Positions 1-8,201 of a stretch of 26,616 nt of DNA are shown here, piece by piece; position 1 is the stretch's first letter; each line of letters starts with the position of its first letter. Below the pieces are notes generated by a model, which ran no database searches, was not told the DNA's origin, and was given only the letters and a program-made list of their open reading frames with translations. The stretch is from positions 1 through 26,616 of the forward strand of contig DJDA01000011.1 of the NCBI GenBank assembly GCA_002430835.1. Direction: 5' to 3'. The position numbers and the translations under genes were made by a program. Origin of the DNA: Brevundimonas sp. UBA5936. GTDB lineage: Bacteria > Pseudomonadota > Alphaproteobacteria > Caulobacterales > Caulobacteraceae.

Positions 1-362
1 TCTTCCAGATCTATGTCGTCGAAGCTGGCCCGGCCGCCGGGACCGCCCTCGCCGCGCCCGCCGAAGCCGAAGCCCCCGAAACCGCCGCCGCCCGGCCGTC
101 CGCCCTGCGCCCCGCCGCCGAAGCCGCGACACAGCTCGCGGCCGTCGGCGTCGATCTCGCCGCGATCATATTTGGCGCGTTTCTCGGCGTCGCCCAACAG
201 GTCGAAGGCGGCGGTGATGCGTTTGAACCGTTCCTCGGCGGCCTTGTCGCCGGGATTCTTGTCGGGGTGCAGTTCCTTGGCCAGCTTGCGGAACGCCTTC
301 TTGATCTCGTCCGCGCTCGCGCCCTTGGAAACGCCCAGTTCCTGATAGGGATCGCCAGCCAA
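1..362 (-). CDS. DnaJ-family J-domain protein, N-terminal part (runs off window)
   Basis: Co-chaperone that stimulates the ATPase of DnaK (family knowledge). The visible 120 residues hold a complete J domain (about residues 4-68), with the HPD motif at 32-34 and the final-helix pattern AKYDRG, followed by a Gly/Phe-rich linker (about 80-112). The C-terminal domain lies outside the window, so DnaJ, CbpA and short J-proteins cannot be separated; the absence of a Cys-rich zinc finger so far means little. I chose a TTG start at 362-360 because GGAG sits six bases upstream; an in-frame GTG at 374-372 is the alternative. It lies downstream of g15 on the same strand, separated by repeat R1, and is probably a host gene outside the GTA. 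Confidence 0.88.
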   Translation of the reverse strand, partial: MAGDPYQELGVSKGASADEIKKAFRKLAKELHPDKNPGDKAAEERFKRITAAFDLLGDAEKRAKYDRGEIDADGRELCRGFGGGAQGGRPGGGGFGGFGFGGRGEGGPGGRASFDDIDLE

Positions 363-458
363 TTTTCGCTCCACTCGGATCAATACGGACCAGAGCGTCA
401 GTTAAGCCATGCGCCCGCCCGCCGAAAGGGGCGAGGATGGTTTCCTCATGTTGCAACA

Positions 459-687
459 CCCTCTCCCGGCGGGAGAGGGCTTGAGTGCACGAGAGCCGAA
501 GGCGATCGTTCTGGCGCGACCCGAAGGGCGGCGCGGAGCAGCCAAAGGGTGAGGGGCTTGTCCTTTCAGTCGGCGTCAGCCGTCGCGCCACGGCCTGCGG
601 CCGACTTCAGCCGCGAACCCTCACCCTTTCGCCTTAGCCAATCGCTTCGCTCTTGGAGGCTCAAGCCCTCTCCCAACAGGAGAGGGC
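459..687. repeat. R1: composite palindromic intergenic repeat
   Basis: This fills most of the 333-bp gap between g15 and the J-domain gene. Outer arms are two hairpins of one type: CCCTCTCCC/GGGAGAGGG at 459-479 and GCCCTCTCC/GGAGAGGGC at 665-687. Between them the sequence is again roughly self-complementary: AAAGGGTGAGGG against CCCTCACCCTTT, and GGCTTGAG against CTCAAGCC. The whole could fold into one long cruciform or act as a bidirectional terminator of g15. No coding signal was seen in this gap. It matches the right arm of R5, so it belongs to a repeat family rather than being a unique structure. Confidence 0.85.
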
Positions 688-695
688 CTTGTATC

Positions 696-3600
696 TCACA
701 ACCCCGACACCGCCTCCGTCCCCCAGCCATACCCTTCGCCCCACTGCGCCACAGCAACCCGGACGCTCGCCCCAACGCCGCCTGGAAAGTCCGCCGCGAC
801 CTCTACCGCGCCATAGACGGCCGCCAGCCCCTCGACCTCCCAAACCCGGCGCACGGCGGCGCCATCCAGCACCCGCACCCGGAAGCGTCTCGGATCGACC
901 TCGGCCGGCTCACCCTCCCAGCCGTCGCCGCTCAGACGCACGCGCGACAACCAGCTCAACCGCCATCCGCCGCCCTCTGGCCTCGCCTTCAGATGCGCCG
1001 GTCGCCACGGCGCCGCATTCCGGTTGCCCCACACAAAGCTGACTTCCGTCGTCCCCGCCCCGCCCGGCGGCGTCCCCACAGGCCCAGCCCGCCAGATCCG
1101 CGGCAATCCGCGCTCAACCGCATCCACCTCAGCCCGCGCCATGCCGCGCTCCAGCACCACGACCAGCGCCCGCGCTTCCGCCCCGCGCGCCGCCGCGTCC
1201 TCTGTCCCCTGCTGCCCGCGCAACAGGCCGCTCAGCCGCCACACATCACCGCCGACCAGTTCGGCCCGGCGGAACTGAACCAGCTCCCACCCGTCCGCAC
1301 TGCGCACCGCCAGCAGATTGGCGCCCGACAGCACCGCCTCGGCCGCCCGGCTCTGCGGCGCCTGCCCCTCGATCCGCACGTTCAGCACGCCCGTCTCGTC
1401 CCAGCGCCCGACCACGCCGGGCCGCAGCGGCGCCGTCAGCGTGCCCACCGTCGCGGGCGTCTCCACCACCGCCCTCTGCGTCAGACTGTCGACCGAGGCC
1501 CCGCCATGCAGCGCCATCGGCGTCCACGGCTCCGCCGCCGCTACGACGACAGGACGCCCGTCCGCCTCCTCGCCCGGCAGAGGCGGCAGGTCCAACAGCA
1601 TCAGGAACGGCGCCCCCGGCGTTCCCGCCCCGCCGCCGTCTCCGCGCCAATCCTCGGGCACGTCCACAACGACCACCTCGACCATCGGGGTCAAGGTCGC
1701 GCTGGGCGTCTCGTCCCAGTCCAGCCGCTCGACGCGCCAGTCGCCCGCACGCCCCTCCACCGCCGTCACATCCCCCGGCTCCAGCCTCAGCGCCTCCAGC
1801 GGCCCCAGCTTCACCGTCAGTCGCTCGGCCGCCTCGCCCGCCAACAGCCGCTTCGCCGCCGCCGTCGCCAACCCGACCCCGACCACGGCGGGCAGGGCCG
1901 CATCCACGCCCCCGCCCTCGCCGTCGCCGCGCACCGTCACCGCGCCCAGCTGATAGTCCGCCGCCTCATCGATAAACCGCAGCCGCGCCGCACCGGGCCG
2001 AGGCGTCAGCCGCCGATCCGCCGCCGCGCTCCCGCCCTTGTCGGGCAGGGCCAGCGCCGCCTGATCCAGCGTCACCTCCCGCGCCGTCTCGCCCAGTACG
2101 GCCACCCGACCATCCCGCTCGGCCGTCGTCGCCCCCAGCGCCTGCACCAGCGGCGCCAGCGCATCCTTCGTCGCCATCGGCCGGTCGATGACATAGCCCG
2201 TCACCCCGCCGTCCACCGCCCCGATCGTGAAGTCCGTCTCGTTCAGCCCGCCGCGCTTCAGAATGGCCTCGATCAGCCCGCGCGCATCGCCGCCCATCCG
2301 CCCGTTCAGCCAGTGCCCTGTGCGCCAGGCGCCCGCGTCGGCCCACACCTCGCCCAGCGCCGGAAACGCCGGATAGGGCCGCACGTCCCAGCACCAGACA
2401 TCCGCACCCTGCAGCATCGGCCCGCCATAGACGCCCGAGATCGGATTGTTCACCGGCTGCGCATAGTGCCCCAGCACCGCCTCGATCAGCCGCCGCTGCA
2501 TCCGGTCGTCGCGGGCGCCCGTAGAATGCGGCGGCAGGGCGTTCTCGCTGCTCTTCGGATCCTGAAACAGGTTCGGCGCATTGCCCCCGCGATCCACCGC
2601 CGCACAGCCGAACTCGGTCAGCCGGATCGGCTTCATCCCCGGAACCCAGGCCGTCGGCGCCGCCTGCCGCACCCCGCCCACGCGCTCATGATGGCGGTTC
2701 GACCACCAGCCCTTCAGATCCTTGTAGCGCCAGATCCAGTCCTCGCCGTGAGCGCCGTCCTCGATCGGCGTGCGCCGCTGCGCCGCCCGATCCGCCGCGC
2801 TGGCGTAGAACCAGTCATACCCCTCGCCGCCCGCAACCTGCGCCGCCAGATAGGCCGGGTCCGACGGCCCCTTGAAATCTTCGGCGTCCCGCCCGCCGGC
2901 GCCCCCGCGCCAGTCGCCCATCGGCGGATACCAGTCGATGCCGACGTAATCGATGTTCGGGTCCGTCCACAGCGGATCGAGATGAAACCGAACCTCTCCG
3001 TCCCTCTGCCAGCCGAAATACTCCGACCAATCTGCGGCGTAGCTCAGCTTGACCCGCGACCCGACCACCGCCCGGCATTCCGCCGCCAATGCCCGAAACT
3101 GCGCCACCGCCGGAAAGCCCCCGTCCGCATCGCGCGTCCCCGTCAGCCCCCGCATCTCCGAGCCGATCAGCAGGCCGTCCGCCCCCTCATCCGCCGCGAT
3201 CCGGGCATAGTGCAGCGCCAGCCGCCTCAGCCCCCAACCGCCCGCCGTCCCGAACAGGGCCGCGACCTCCGCCGTCGCCCCCGCCCCGTCCGTCCCCGTG
3301 ATCCGCCCCCGCCACGGATAGCCGGGGCAGTCCATGAAGACGAAGGGATACAGCGTCACCTCCAGCCCGCGCGCCTTCAGCGCCCGGATCGCCTGACGCA
3401 CGCTCTGGTCCGACGGCGTGCCGCCATAGGCCGGCCCTTCACCGCCTTCTCCATCGTCGACCCGGCTGATCAGATGCGCGTCCGCGCGCGTCATCCCCGC
3501 CACGCCCCAGACCAGCGGTTGTGTCGGCTTGTCCCGCCGCTCCACCCCCGGCCGGATGCGGCAATGGCCCATCCGCAAATCATCGCCGAACCAGCCGACC

Positions 3601-4388
3601 ACCAGACTGACCCGCTTCAACCTCGGCGCCTGCGCCATCAGCTGATCCAGCGAAGCCTCCAGATCCGTCTGACCCGCCGTCAGATGCACGTTCTCCGGCG
3701 TGGATTTCGCCAGCCCTTCGCGCCGCATCACCGGCTCGGTCGCCAGGCAGAACTCCCCCGCGCCGGGGATCAGGCAAACGCCCTCCAGCCGGTCCTCCAG
3801 TTGCGGCGCCGCCCCCTGCGGCCGCCGGAACACCTCGAACGCCAGCTGCGGCGGCCGGTCGCCATAGGCGTCCAGCGGCAGATCCTCGAACACCACATAG
3901 GCCGTGCCGCGATAGGCGGGCGCCCGCCCCTCCACCGCCTCGATCAGCGGGTCGGGAGTCTGACCCTCGGTCCCGCGATGCAGCCGCATCGTCACGCCCG
4001 CCATATCCATCGGCTGCCCGTCCGCCCACACCCGCCCGATCCCGTCGATCGGCCCCTCGCATAGGGCCACGGCGAAGCTCAGCGAATAGGCGTAGTCGAC
4101 CGTCTTCTGGCCGCCCTTGCCGCCCGACCGCTTCTCCTTCCTCTCCAGAAAGCGCGCGGCCCAGATCACCTGCCCGACCACCCGCGCCCTTCCGAAGACA
4201 CAGGCCATCGGCGCCCCCTCGGCCGAGGATTGCAGCTTCAGCCCCTCCAGCCTCGGCCCGACCTGCCGCGCGGGCGACAGGCCGGCGATCAGCCAGCTAT
4301 CCGTCGCCCGCCCCAGAACCCCGCCGATAAAGCCCCCGATCGGTCCGCCCAGCGCCGACCCGATGCCGCCCAGAACGACCTGCGCCAT
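696..4388 (-). CDS. g15: GTA baseplate multidomain (TIM-barrel) protein, g15-like
   Basis: The 1230-residue protein at the tip of the GTA tail, homologous by layout to the RcGTA megatron protein Rcc01698, which acts in host contact and DNA delivery. The N-terminus is a Gly-rich hydrophobic segment (about 1-30). A glycoside-hydrolase-like TIM-barrel region lies at about 390-700, with GIDWYPPMGDW near 483-493 and RLTEFGC near 589-595. A phage-tail-type domain and a C-terminal β-rich region follow. The start ATG has AAGGAG upstream and lies 12 bp after the g14 stop. Length is close to the family norm (about 1250-1300). It is the last gene of the g12-g15 block and ends just before repeat R1. The gene looks intact. 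Confidence 0.95.
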   Translation of the reverse strand: MAQVVLGGIGSALGGPIGGFIGGVLGRATDSWLIAGLSPARQVGPRLEGLKLQSSAEGAPMACVFGRARVVGQVIWAARFLERKEKRSGGKGGQKTVDYAYSLSFAVALCEGPIDGIGRVWADGQPMDMAGVTMRLHRGTEGQTPDPLIEAVEGRAPAYRGTAYVVFEDLPLDAYGDRPPQLAFEVFRRPQGAAPQLEDRLEGVCLIPGAGEFCLATEPVMRREGLAKSTPENVHLTAGQTDLEASLDQLMAQAPRLKRVSLVVGWFGDDLRMGHCRIRPGVERRDKPTQPLVWGVAGMTRADAHLISRVDDGEGGEGPAYGGTPSDQSVRQAIRALKARGLEVTLYPFVFMDCPGYPWRGRITGTDGAGATAEVAALFGTAGGWGLRRLALHYARIAADEGADGLLIGSEMRGLTGTRDADGGFPAVAQFRALAAECRAVVGSRVKLSYAADWSEYFGWQRDGEVRFHLDPLWTDPNIDYVGIDWYPPMGDWRGGAGGRDAEDFKGPSDPAYLAAQVAGGEGYDWFYASAADRAAQRRTPIEDGAHGEDWIWRYKDLKGWWSNRHHERVGGVRQAAPTAWVPGMKPIRLTEFGCAAVDRGGNAPNLFQDPKSSENALPPHSTGARDDRMQRRLIEAVLGHYAQPVNNPISGVYGGPMLQGADVWCWDVRPYPAFPALGEVWADAGAWRTGHWLNGRMGGDARGLIEAILKRGGLNETDFTIGAVDGGVTGYVIDRPMATKDALAPLVQALGATTAERDGRVAVLGETAREVTLDQAALALPDKGGSAAADRRLTPRPGAARLRFIDEAADYQLGAVTVRGDGEGGGVDAALPAVVGVGLATAAAKRLLAGEAAERLTVKLGPLEALRLEPGDVTAVEGRAGDWRVERLDWDETPSATLTPMVEVVVVDVPEDWRGDGGGAGTPGAPFLMLLDLPPLPGEEADGRPVVVAAAEPWTPMALHGGASVDSLTQRAVVETPATVGTLTAPLRPGVVGRWDETGVLNVRIEGQAPQSRAAEAVLSGANLLAVRSADGWELVQFRRAELVGGDVWRLSGLLRGQQGTEDAAARGAEARALVVVLERGMARAEVDAVERGLPRIWRAGPVGTPPGGAGTTEVSFVWGNRNAAPWRPAHLKARPEGGGWRLSWLSRVRLSGDGWEGEPAEVDPRRFRVRVLDGAAVRRVWEVEGLAAVYGAVEVAADFPGGVGASVRVAVAQWGEGYGWGTEAVSGL

Positions 4389-4400
4389 GCCTGCTCCTTC

Positions 4401-5006
4401 TTAGAAATTCGGCCAGCGAAACGCCGCGACCAAGCGCCTGCGCCACCACGCCCCCATCCAGCTCTCGACCACCGACCGCCCCCAATAGGCGTGGATCATT
4501 CGCCGCTCCGGCCCCTCGACCGCGCTCAAGACCGCGCAATGCTTGGCCGGACAGCCCGCCGCCATGCGGAACAGCAGCACATCGCCCAGCCCCGCCTGCT
4601 CCGGCGCGATCTCCACCAGCCGCCGCCGCGCCGCCGCCCACAGCGTCTCCTCGCCCCCGACCTCGGCCCAGTCGGGTCGATAGGGCGGCGGCGCCTCCGG
4701 CTCCCCGCCGACCACCTCGCGCCACACCCCGCGCACCAGACCCAGACAGTCCGCCCCCTCGCCCCTCACGCTGGCCTGATGCCGATAGGGCGTCCCCAGC
4801 CACCCCCGCGCCGCCGCCACGACCCGCCCGCGCCACGCCTCTCCCTCCCCTTCATGGGGAGGGTGGTCGCGGAGCGACCGGGTGGGGAGGGCCAGACGAT
4901 CCGGCGCCAGCGCCTGAATAGAGGCGCCGCCCCCACCCGGCTTCGGCTCCGCCTCAGCCACCCTCCCCAAAATGGGGAGGGAGAATTCCTGCGCCCCGCC
5001 TCTCAT
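4401..5006 (-). CDS. g14: GTA NlpC/P60 cell-wall peptidase, g14-like, with repeat-encoded N-terminal insert
   Basis: Tail-associated NlpC/P60 peptidase thought to cut peptidoglycan for DNA entry. The catalytic Cys is C87 in GADCLGLVRG, the likely His is H156 in AKHCAVL, and a polar third residue (perhaps H172) follows. The ORF starts with an ATGA overlap of the g13 stop. After six residues it enters repeat R2 (residues 7-56), then resumes with AWRGRVVAAARGWLGTPYRH, which is how family members normally begin. The 201 residues are about 50 longer than the roughly 150 usual for the family, and the excess equals the repeat. The reading frame stays open through the repeat. A GTG start at V63 would skip the insert, but I see no good ribosome site for it. 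Confidence 0.9.
   Translation of the reverse strand: MRGGAQEFSLPILGRVAEAEPKPGGGGASIQALAPDRLALPTRSLRDHPPHEGEGEAWRGRVVAAARGWLGTPYRHQASVRGEGADCLGLVRGVWREVVGGEPEAPPPYRPDWAEVGGEETLWAAARRRLVEIAPEQAGLGDVLLFRMAAGCPAKHCAVLSAVEGPERRMIHAYWGRSVVESWMGAWWRRRLVAAFRWPNF
4839..4988. repeat. R2: palindromic repeat inside the g14 coding sequence
   Basis: 150 bp, exactly 50 codons. The left arm hairpin is CTCCCTCCCC-TTCAT-GGGGAGGG (from 4841) and the right arm is CACCCTCCCC-AAAA-TGGGGAGGG. Inverted GC-rich segments containing CCACCCGG/CCGGGTGG and a core CTGAATAG lie between. The core is in the opposite orientation to that in R3 and R6 (CTATTCAA). It sits directly behind the start of g14 in frame, so it would be translated as a Pro/Gly/Glu-rich segment. 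Confidence 0.88.
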
Positions 5007-5656
5007 CGCCTGCGGCTCCGCCCGTCATTGCGTCCCGCCACCGGCCGCGCCGTCAGGAAGTCCTCGCCCGGAATGTCCGGAAAGCCCTGGAAATTGACCC
5101 CATTCCCGAACACCCCCGTGCAGGTCGCCCACCGCTTGTCGCAACTGCGCCCGGCGACCGCCGCCGCATCCAGCCCGCAATGCCCATCGCCCAGCACCGC
5201 GTCGCAGCCCCGGCCATAGGACCGCCCAACCACCCGCTCCAGCGCCGCCATCGGCCCGTCCAGATCGGCGACAAAGCGCCCGTTCTCGCGCCGAATCCGC
5301 GCCAGCCGCCCCTTCCACAGCCGCACCCTCAGGTCCGGCCGCATCCAGTCCACGCGCCACAGCTCGACCTCGGCGGCGTCATACCGCCCCGCCGCTATGT
5401 CCTCTTCGGTGATCGCCGCATCATCCAGCCCGCCCGACGCCGACAGCGCCCCCGCCGCCAGCCCGACCTCGCCATCGCCCGCCCCGCCGGTCCAGCCGCT
5501 GGCCGCCCGGCACGCCACGCCCTCAACCTCCAGATCGCGGTCATGGTCGGTAAAGCCCATCGCCCGCCCGTCCGCCCGCCTCAGCAGCCAGACATGGCAC
5601 AGCGTCGCCGCGCCGCTCTCGATACGAGCGGCCAGTTCGTCCGGAACATTCCGCAT
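5003..5656 (-). CDS. g13: GTA baseplate hub protein, DUF2163 / phage BR0599 type, g13-like
   Basis: 217-residue tail-tip hub protein. An N-terminal DUF2163 domain (about 2-130) has the typical GFTDHDRDLEVEGV stretch. The C-terminal phage BR0599 domain carries four cysteines (C151, C160, C172, C179) followed by GVFGNGVNFQGFPDIPGEDF, a strongly conserved tail of the family. The related tail-tip protein gpL of phage lambda binds an iron-sulfur cluster through conserved cysteines, so metal binding is plausible here. The start ATG is three bases after the g12 stop and the end overlaps the g14 start by ATGA, indicating translational coupling. Length is only slightly below the roughly 290 of RcGTA and all conserved blocks look present. 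Confidence 0.93.
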   Translation of the reverse strand: MRNVPDELAARIESGAATLCHVWLLRRADGRAMGFTDHDRDLEVEGVACRAASGWTGGAGDGEVGLAAGALSASGGLDDAAITEEDIAAGRYDAAEVELWRVDWMRPDLRVRLWKGRLARIRRENGRFVADLDGPMAALERVVGRSYGRGCDAVLGDGHCGLDAAAVAGRSCDKRWATCTGVFGNGVNFQGFPDIPGEDFLTARPVAGRNDGRSRRR

Positions 5657-5659
5657 GGC

Positions 5660-6271
5660 TCAGACCCGCACCTCGATCAGCGGCATGGCGACCATCCGCC
5701 CGGCGCCGAAACTCTCCAGCGTCACCTCCATCCGGTCCGCGTCGAACCGCACCGGCACGTCGAAGGCGAAGCCCGCCGTCACCGCCGCGCCCTTGGGCGG
5801 CGCCGTCGCCAACGTCACCCGTCCCGTGACCGCATCCAGGTTGAAAGCCGCCGTCTCCATGCCCGCCACGGCCACCCGCACCGATCCCTCGACCGGCTTG
5901 GCGATGAAGCGTCGATGATCCCCGTAAGCCTTGCTCAATTGAAAGACGCGCGCCTGCCCGTCCCCCGTCCCGATCACCTGATCCAGCGGCGTCACGGCCG
6001 CCCCCGGCGCCCCGCTCCTGAAGTCCGCAAAGTCGCGAAACCGGAACCCGTGCAGCCGCCCGCGCCGCGCTTCGAAAAACGCCGTCAGCGCCGCCATGTC
6101 GTCCAGCGACCGCAGCCCCGCCCCGATCAGATAGCGCCTGCGCCCGTCCGCCCAGGGCGTCGAGCGGCGCTCGAACCCCGAGGCCAGCGTCGTGATCTCC
6201 GTCCTCCGCTCGACCCCGCCGGTCGAGCCGAACGCCAGCCGCGCGGGCAGGCGCACCTCATGAAAGGCCAT
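5660..6271 (-). CDS. g12: GTA distal tail protein, DUF2460, g12-like
   Basis: 203-residue DUF2460 protein that forms the ring joining tail tube and baseplate in RcGTA. Seen here are the N-terminal family pattern FHEVRLPARLAFGSTGG, the repeated aromatic-basic block RRRYLIGAGLRSLDD, the motif GRLHGFRFRDFADF near 72-85, and a C-terminal ending in PLIEVRV. The start is ATG with GAGGA upstream at the usual distance. It is the first gene of the g12-g15 block and lies divergent from the plus-strand DUF805 gene, so a promoter for g12 is expected between 6272 and 6430, or transcription must come through from g11 across that gene. Confidence 0.95.
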   Translation of the reverse strand: MAFHEVRLPARLAFGSTGGVERRTEITTLASGFERRSTPWADGRRRYLIGAGLRSLDDMAALTAFFEARRGRLHGFRFRDFADFRSGAPGAAVTPLDQVIGTGDGQARVFQLSKAYGDHRRFIAKPVEGSVRVAVAGMETAAFNLDAVTGRVTLATAPPKGAAVTAGFAFDVPVRFDADRMEVTLESFGAGRMVAMPLIEVRV

Positions 6272-6434
6272 GCGTCCTCGCTACTTTGATGTGGATTGCG
6301 TCCCGGCGCGGGACAGATTGCGAACGTTTCGCGAAAAACTTCGCCGAGCGTCAGTCTTCGGGTTGTCCGAACGGCCAGGCTCAGCCATGCTTTCGCCACA
6401 TCACGGCGAAGCCGTTCAACAACAGGAGATCCGC

Positions 6435-7136
6435 GTGCGCGGCGAAATTCTCAGCTATGACGACACTTCGGGCACGGGCCTGATCAGCGGCGACGACAGC
6501 ATCCGCTACGGCTTCACCCGCGCGGACGTCCAGGCTGGCGGAACCGTCGCCGTCGGCGCCCGCGTCGACTTCGTGCCGGAAGGCATGGAAGCGACCCAGA
6601 TCATGATCCTGGCCTCCACGGCCCCGGCCGCCGCCTTCGGTCAGGCCGCCGCCTCTTCGACGGGCGGCGCCCCGCTCGGCGCCTATGACTTCGCCACGGC
6701 CATGCTGTCCTTCAACGGCCGCCTGCGTCGCCAGCACTTCTGGATCAGCTGGCTGATCCTGCTGGGCGCCGGCGTGGTGCTGGGCTGGATTCCGATCCTC
6801 GGCGCCCTGCTGTCCATCGCCATGATCTGGCCGAACCTGGCCATCACGGTGAAGCGTCTGCACGACATGGGCAAGTCGGGCTGGCTCGCCGTCATCCCCT
6901 GGGTCGCCAACATCGTCGGCTTCATCATGATCATCGGCGCCGTCGGCACGGCCATCATCACCAATCCCCAAGCTCTCGAAAGCGAAGACCCCGCCGTGGC
7001 CCTGTCCATGCTGGGCTCGATGATGGGCGGCCTCAGCATCATGCTGCTGGTCGGCCTGGGCTTCCTGCTCTGGATCGGCATCACCGACAGCCAGAAGGGC
7101 GACAACAAGTTCGGCCCCAACCCCAAGGGCGAATAA
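6435..7136 (+). CDS. DUF805 membrane protein with N-terminal cold-shock-like domain
   Basis: 233 residues. Residues 1-60 resemble a small OB-fold/cold-shock module (GEILSYDDTSGTGLISGDD, then YGF), and an Ala/Gly linker follows. The DUF805 domain (about 85-230) has FNGRLRRQHFW, the helix-rich middle, RLHDMGKSGW near 141-150 and GDNKFGPNP near 222-230. Four hydrophobic segments are visible (about 102-118, 120-136, 152-174 and 196-216). The function of DUF805 is unknown. The GTG start has AGGAG six bases upstream; the frame is open further upstream but lacks a better start. It is on the strand opposite to the GTA genes, with its own terminator facing g11, so it interrupts the GTA operon. It is not a known GTA component. 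Confidence 0.9.
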   Translation: MRGEILSYDDTSGTGLISGDDSIRYGFTRADVQAGGTVAVGARVDFVPEGMEATQIMILASTAPAAAFGQAAASSTGGAPLGAYDFATAMLSFNGRLRRQHFWISWLILLGAGVVLGWIPILGALLSIAMIWPNLAITVKRLHDMGKSGWLAVIPWVANIVGFIMIIGAVGTAIITNPQALESEDPAVALSMLGSMMGGLSIMLLVGLGFLLWIGITDSQKGDNKFGPNPKGE

Positions 7137-7144
7137 GTTCTGAA

Positions 7145-7170
7145 GGGCGCTCTCCGGAGCGCCCTTTTTT
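7145..7170 (+). terminator. Intrinsic terminator of the DUF805 gene
   Basis: A perfect 8-bp stem GGGCGCTC/GAGCGCCC with loop TCCG is followed at once by six T residues. It begins eight bases after the DUF805 stop codon. On the minus strand there is no U run, so it should not by itself stop transcription coming from g11. Confidence 0.9.
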
Positions 7171-7200
7171 GTTGCGCTATCCTCGGCGCGCAGCGCCTGT

Positions 7201-7734
7201 TCAGCGCGCGCCCAGGGCCGCCGCCCGCGCCAGCATCCGGGCGATCTGCGTCTCCGAGCGCAGCAACCCCTCGGCTCCGCCGTCCACCGTGACGTTCACC
7301 GTCACCCCGCCCCCCGAACCAGAGTGACCGCCCATCGGCTCGATCGTCCCCGCACTCGCCGGGCGAAACACCTCTGGCCCGCGCTCCCCGACCAGATAGG
7401 CCCCGCCGCCCAGCACCGGCCCGCCGTCCGCCCGCCCCCCCCCGAGCCCGCCCAGCGCCGCAGCAATCGCCCCTGACAGCCCCCCGCCGCGCGCGCCCGC
7501 CGCCGAATTGACCGCGTTCAGCACCGCCCGCGCCAGTTCGGCCAGCGTCACCTCTCCGTCCGCCGCCGCCCGCGTCAGCGACCGCGTGAGGCTGGCCCCC
7601 GCGCGCCCGAAGGCGTCCTCGATCGAGGCCGCAGCCCGCTCCGCCGGCTCCTTCAGCGCCTCTAGCGCCGCTGCGGCCTCCGCCGCCTTCACCGGCACGG
7701 CGTCGATCCCGTCCGGCCTGAAACTGTCAGTCAT
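7201..7734 (-). CDS. g11: GTA tail tape-measure protein, g11-like
   Basis: 177-residue short tape measure, in line with the short GTA tail (RcGTA g11 is of about 220 residues). It has an Ala-rich helical N-terminal half (about 10-85), a Gly-rich stretch (about 83-100), and the typical end GPVLGGGAYLVGERGPEVFRP near 105-125, followed by a β-strand segment GGVTVNVTV and a helical tail. The start ATG overlaps the g10.1 stop by eight bases, which fixes the start. It is the last gene of the g5-g11 block; the plus-strand DUF805 gene and its terminator lie immediately downstream. Confidence 0.9.
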   Translation of the reverse strand: MTDSFRPDGIDAVPVKAAEAAAALEALKEPAERAAASIEDAFGRAGASLTRSLTRAAADGEVTLAELARAVLNAVNSAAGARGGGLSGAIAAALGGLGGGRADGGPVLGGGAYLVGERGPEVFRPASAGTIEPMGGHSGSGGGVTVNVTVDGGAEGLLRSETQIARMLARAAALGAR

Positions 7735-7903
7735 CCGGCCACATCTCCTGCATCCGCTCCAGTTCGCCCCGTCCCAGCGGCGCCGCCTGAACCGGTCCCG
7801 CCGTCAGCATCCGCCACTCCTTGAGCGACAGCCGCCAGAAGCCCTCCGGCCCCACGCCCAACCGCGCCGCCGCCTGCATCATCTCTCCCCACGGAGTCCT
7901 CAC
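7727..7903 (-). CDS. GTA tail assembly chaperone, g10.1-like (Rcc01693 family)
   Basis: A 58-residue gene starting with GTG in a GTGA overlap with the g10 stop. The family pattern is clear: RTPWGEMMQAAARLGVGPEG, then FWRLSLKEWRML (about 22-33), and a short acidic tail ending in MWPDD. RcGTA has the same small gene between g10 and g11, where such proteins assist tail assembly on the tape measure. The eight-base overlap with g11 suggests coupled translation. It is easy to miss because of its length and its non-ATG start. Confidence 0.88.
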   Translation of the reverse strand: MRTPWGEMMQAAARLGVGPEGFWRLSLKEWRMLTAGPVQAAPLGRGELERMQEMWPDD

Positions 7904-8190
7904 GCCGCCGCCGCAAAGGCCTTCGCCACCGCCTCCGCCGCCTCACGCGGATCGACCGGCGCGCTCGCCAGCCCCTCCGCCAGCGCAACCTCGCCCCCGC
8001 CGCGCAACAGCGCCGTCAGCACCACCATCAGATCGCGCGCCGACAGCGCCTTCATCCGCTCGGCCAGCGCCGCCATCCCGGCGACGCCCAGCCCGGTCTC
8101 GATCTCGGCCAGCGCCCCCAGCGTCAGGCACAACTTTCGCTCCACCCCCGCCAGCCTCGCCACGACCTCGCCCCGCACGCCGTTGATCAT
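7900..8190 (-). CDS. g10: GTA family tail chaperone-like protein, g10-like
   Basis: 96 residues beginning MINGVRGEVVARLAGVERKL, then LTLGALAEIETGLGV (about 22-36), the standard pattern of the small GTA gp10/tail assembly chaperone family, with an Ala-rich helical end. The chosen ATG at 8190-8188 has AAGG four bases upstream. The frame is open further upstream through repeat R3, but that extension is repeat sequence and I leave it out. In position and type the pair g10/g10.1 resembles the tail chaperone pairs of phages. The end overlaps the g10.1 start by GTGA. Confidence 0.88.
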   Translation of the reverse strand: MINGVRGEVVARLAGVERKLCLTLGALAEIETGLGVAGMAALAERMKALSARDLMVVLTALLRGGGEVALAEGLASAPVDPREAAEAVAKAFAAAA

Positions 8191-8201
8191 TGCGCCTTCT
8201 T

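Noticed and set aside
267..4064. A 1265-codon open frame on the plus strand opposite g15
   Set aside because: It is the antisense of a clearly conserved gene in high-GC DNA; the translation is a low-complexity Arg/Pro/His-rich string with no domain.
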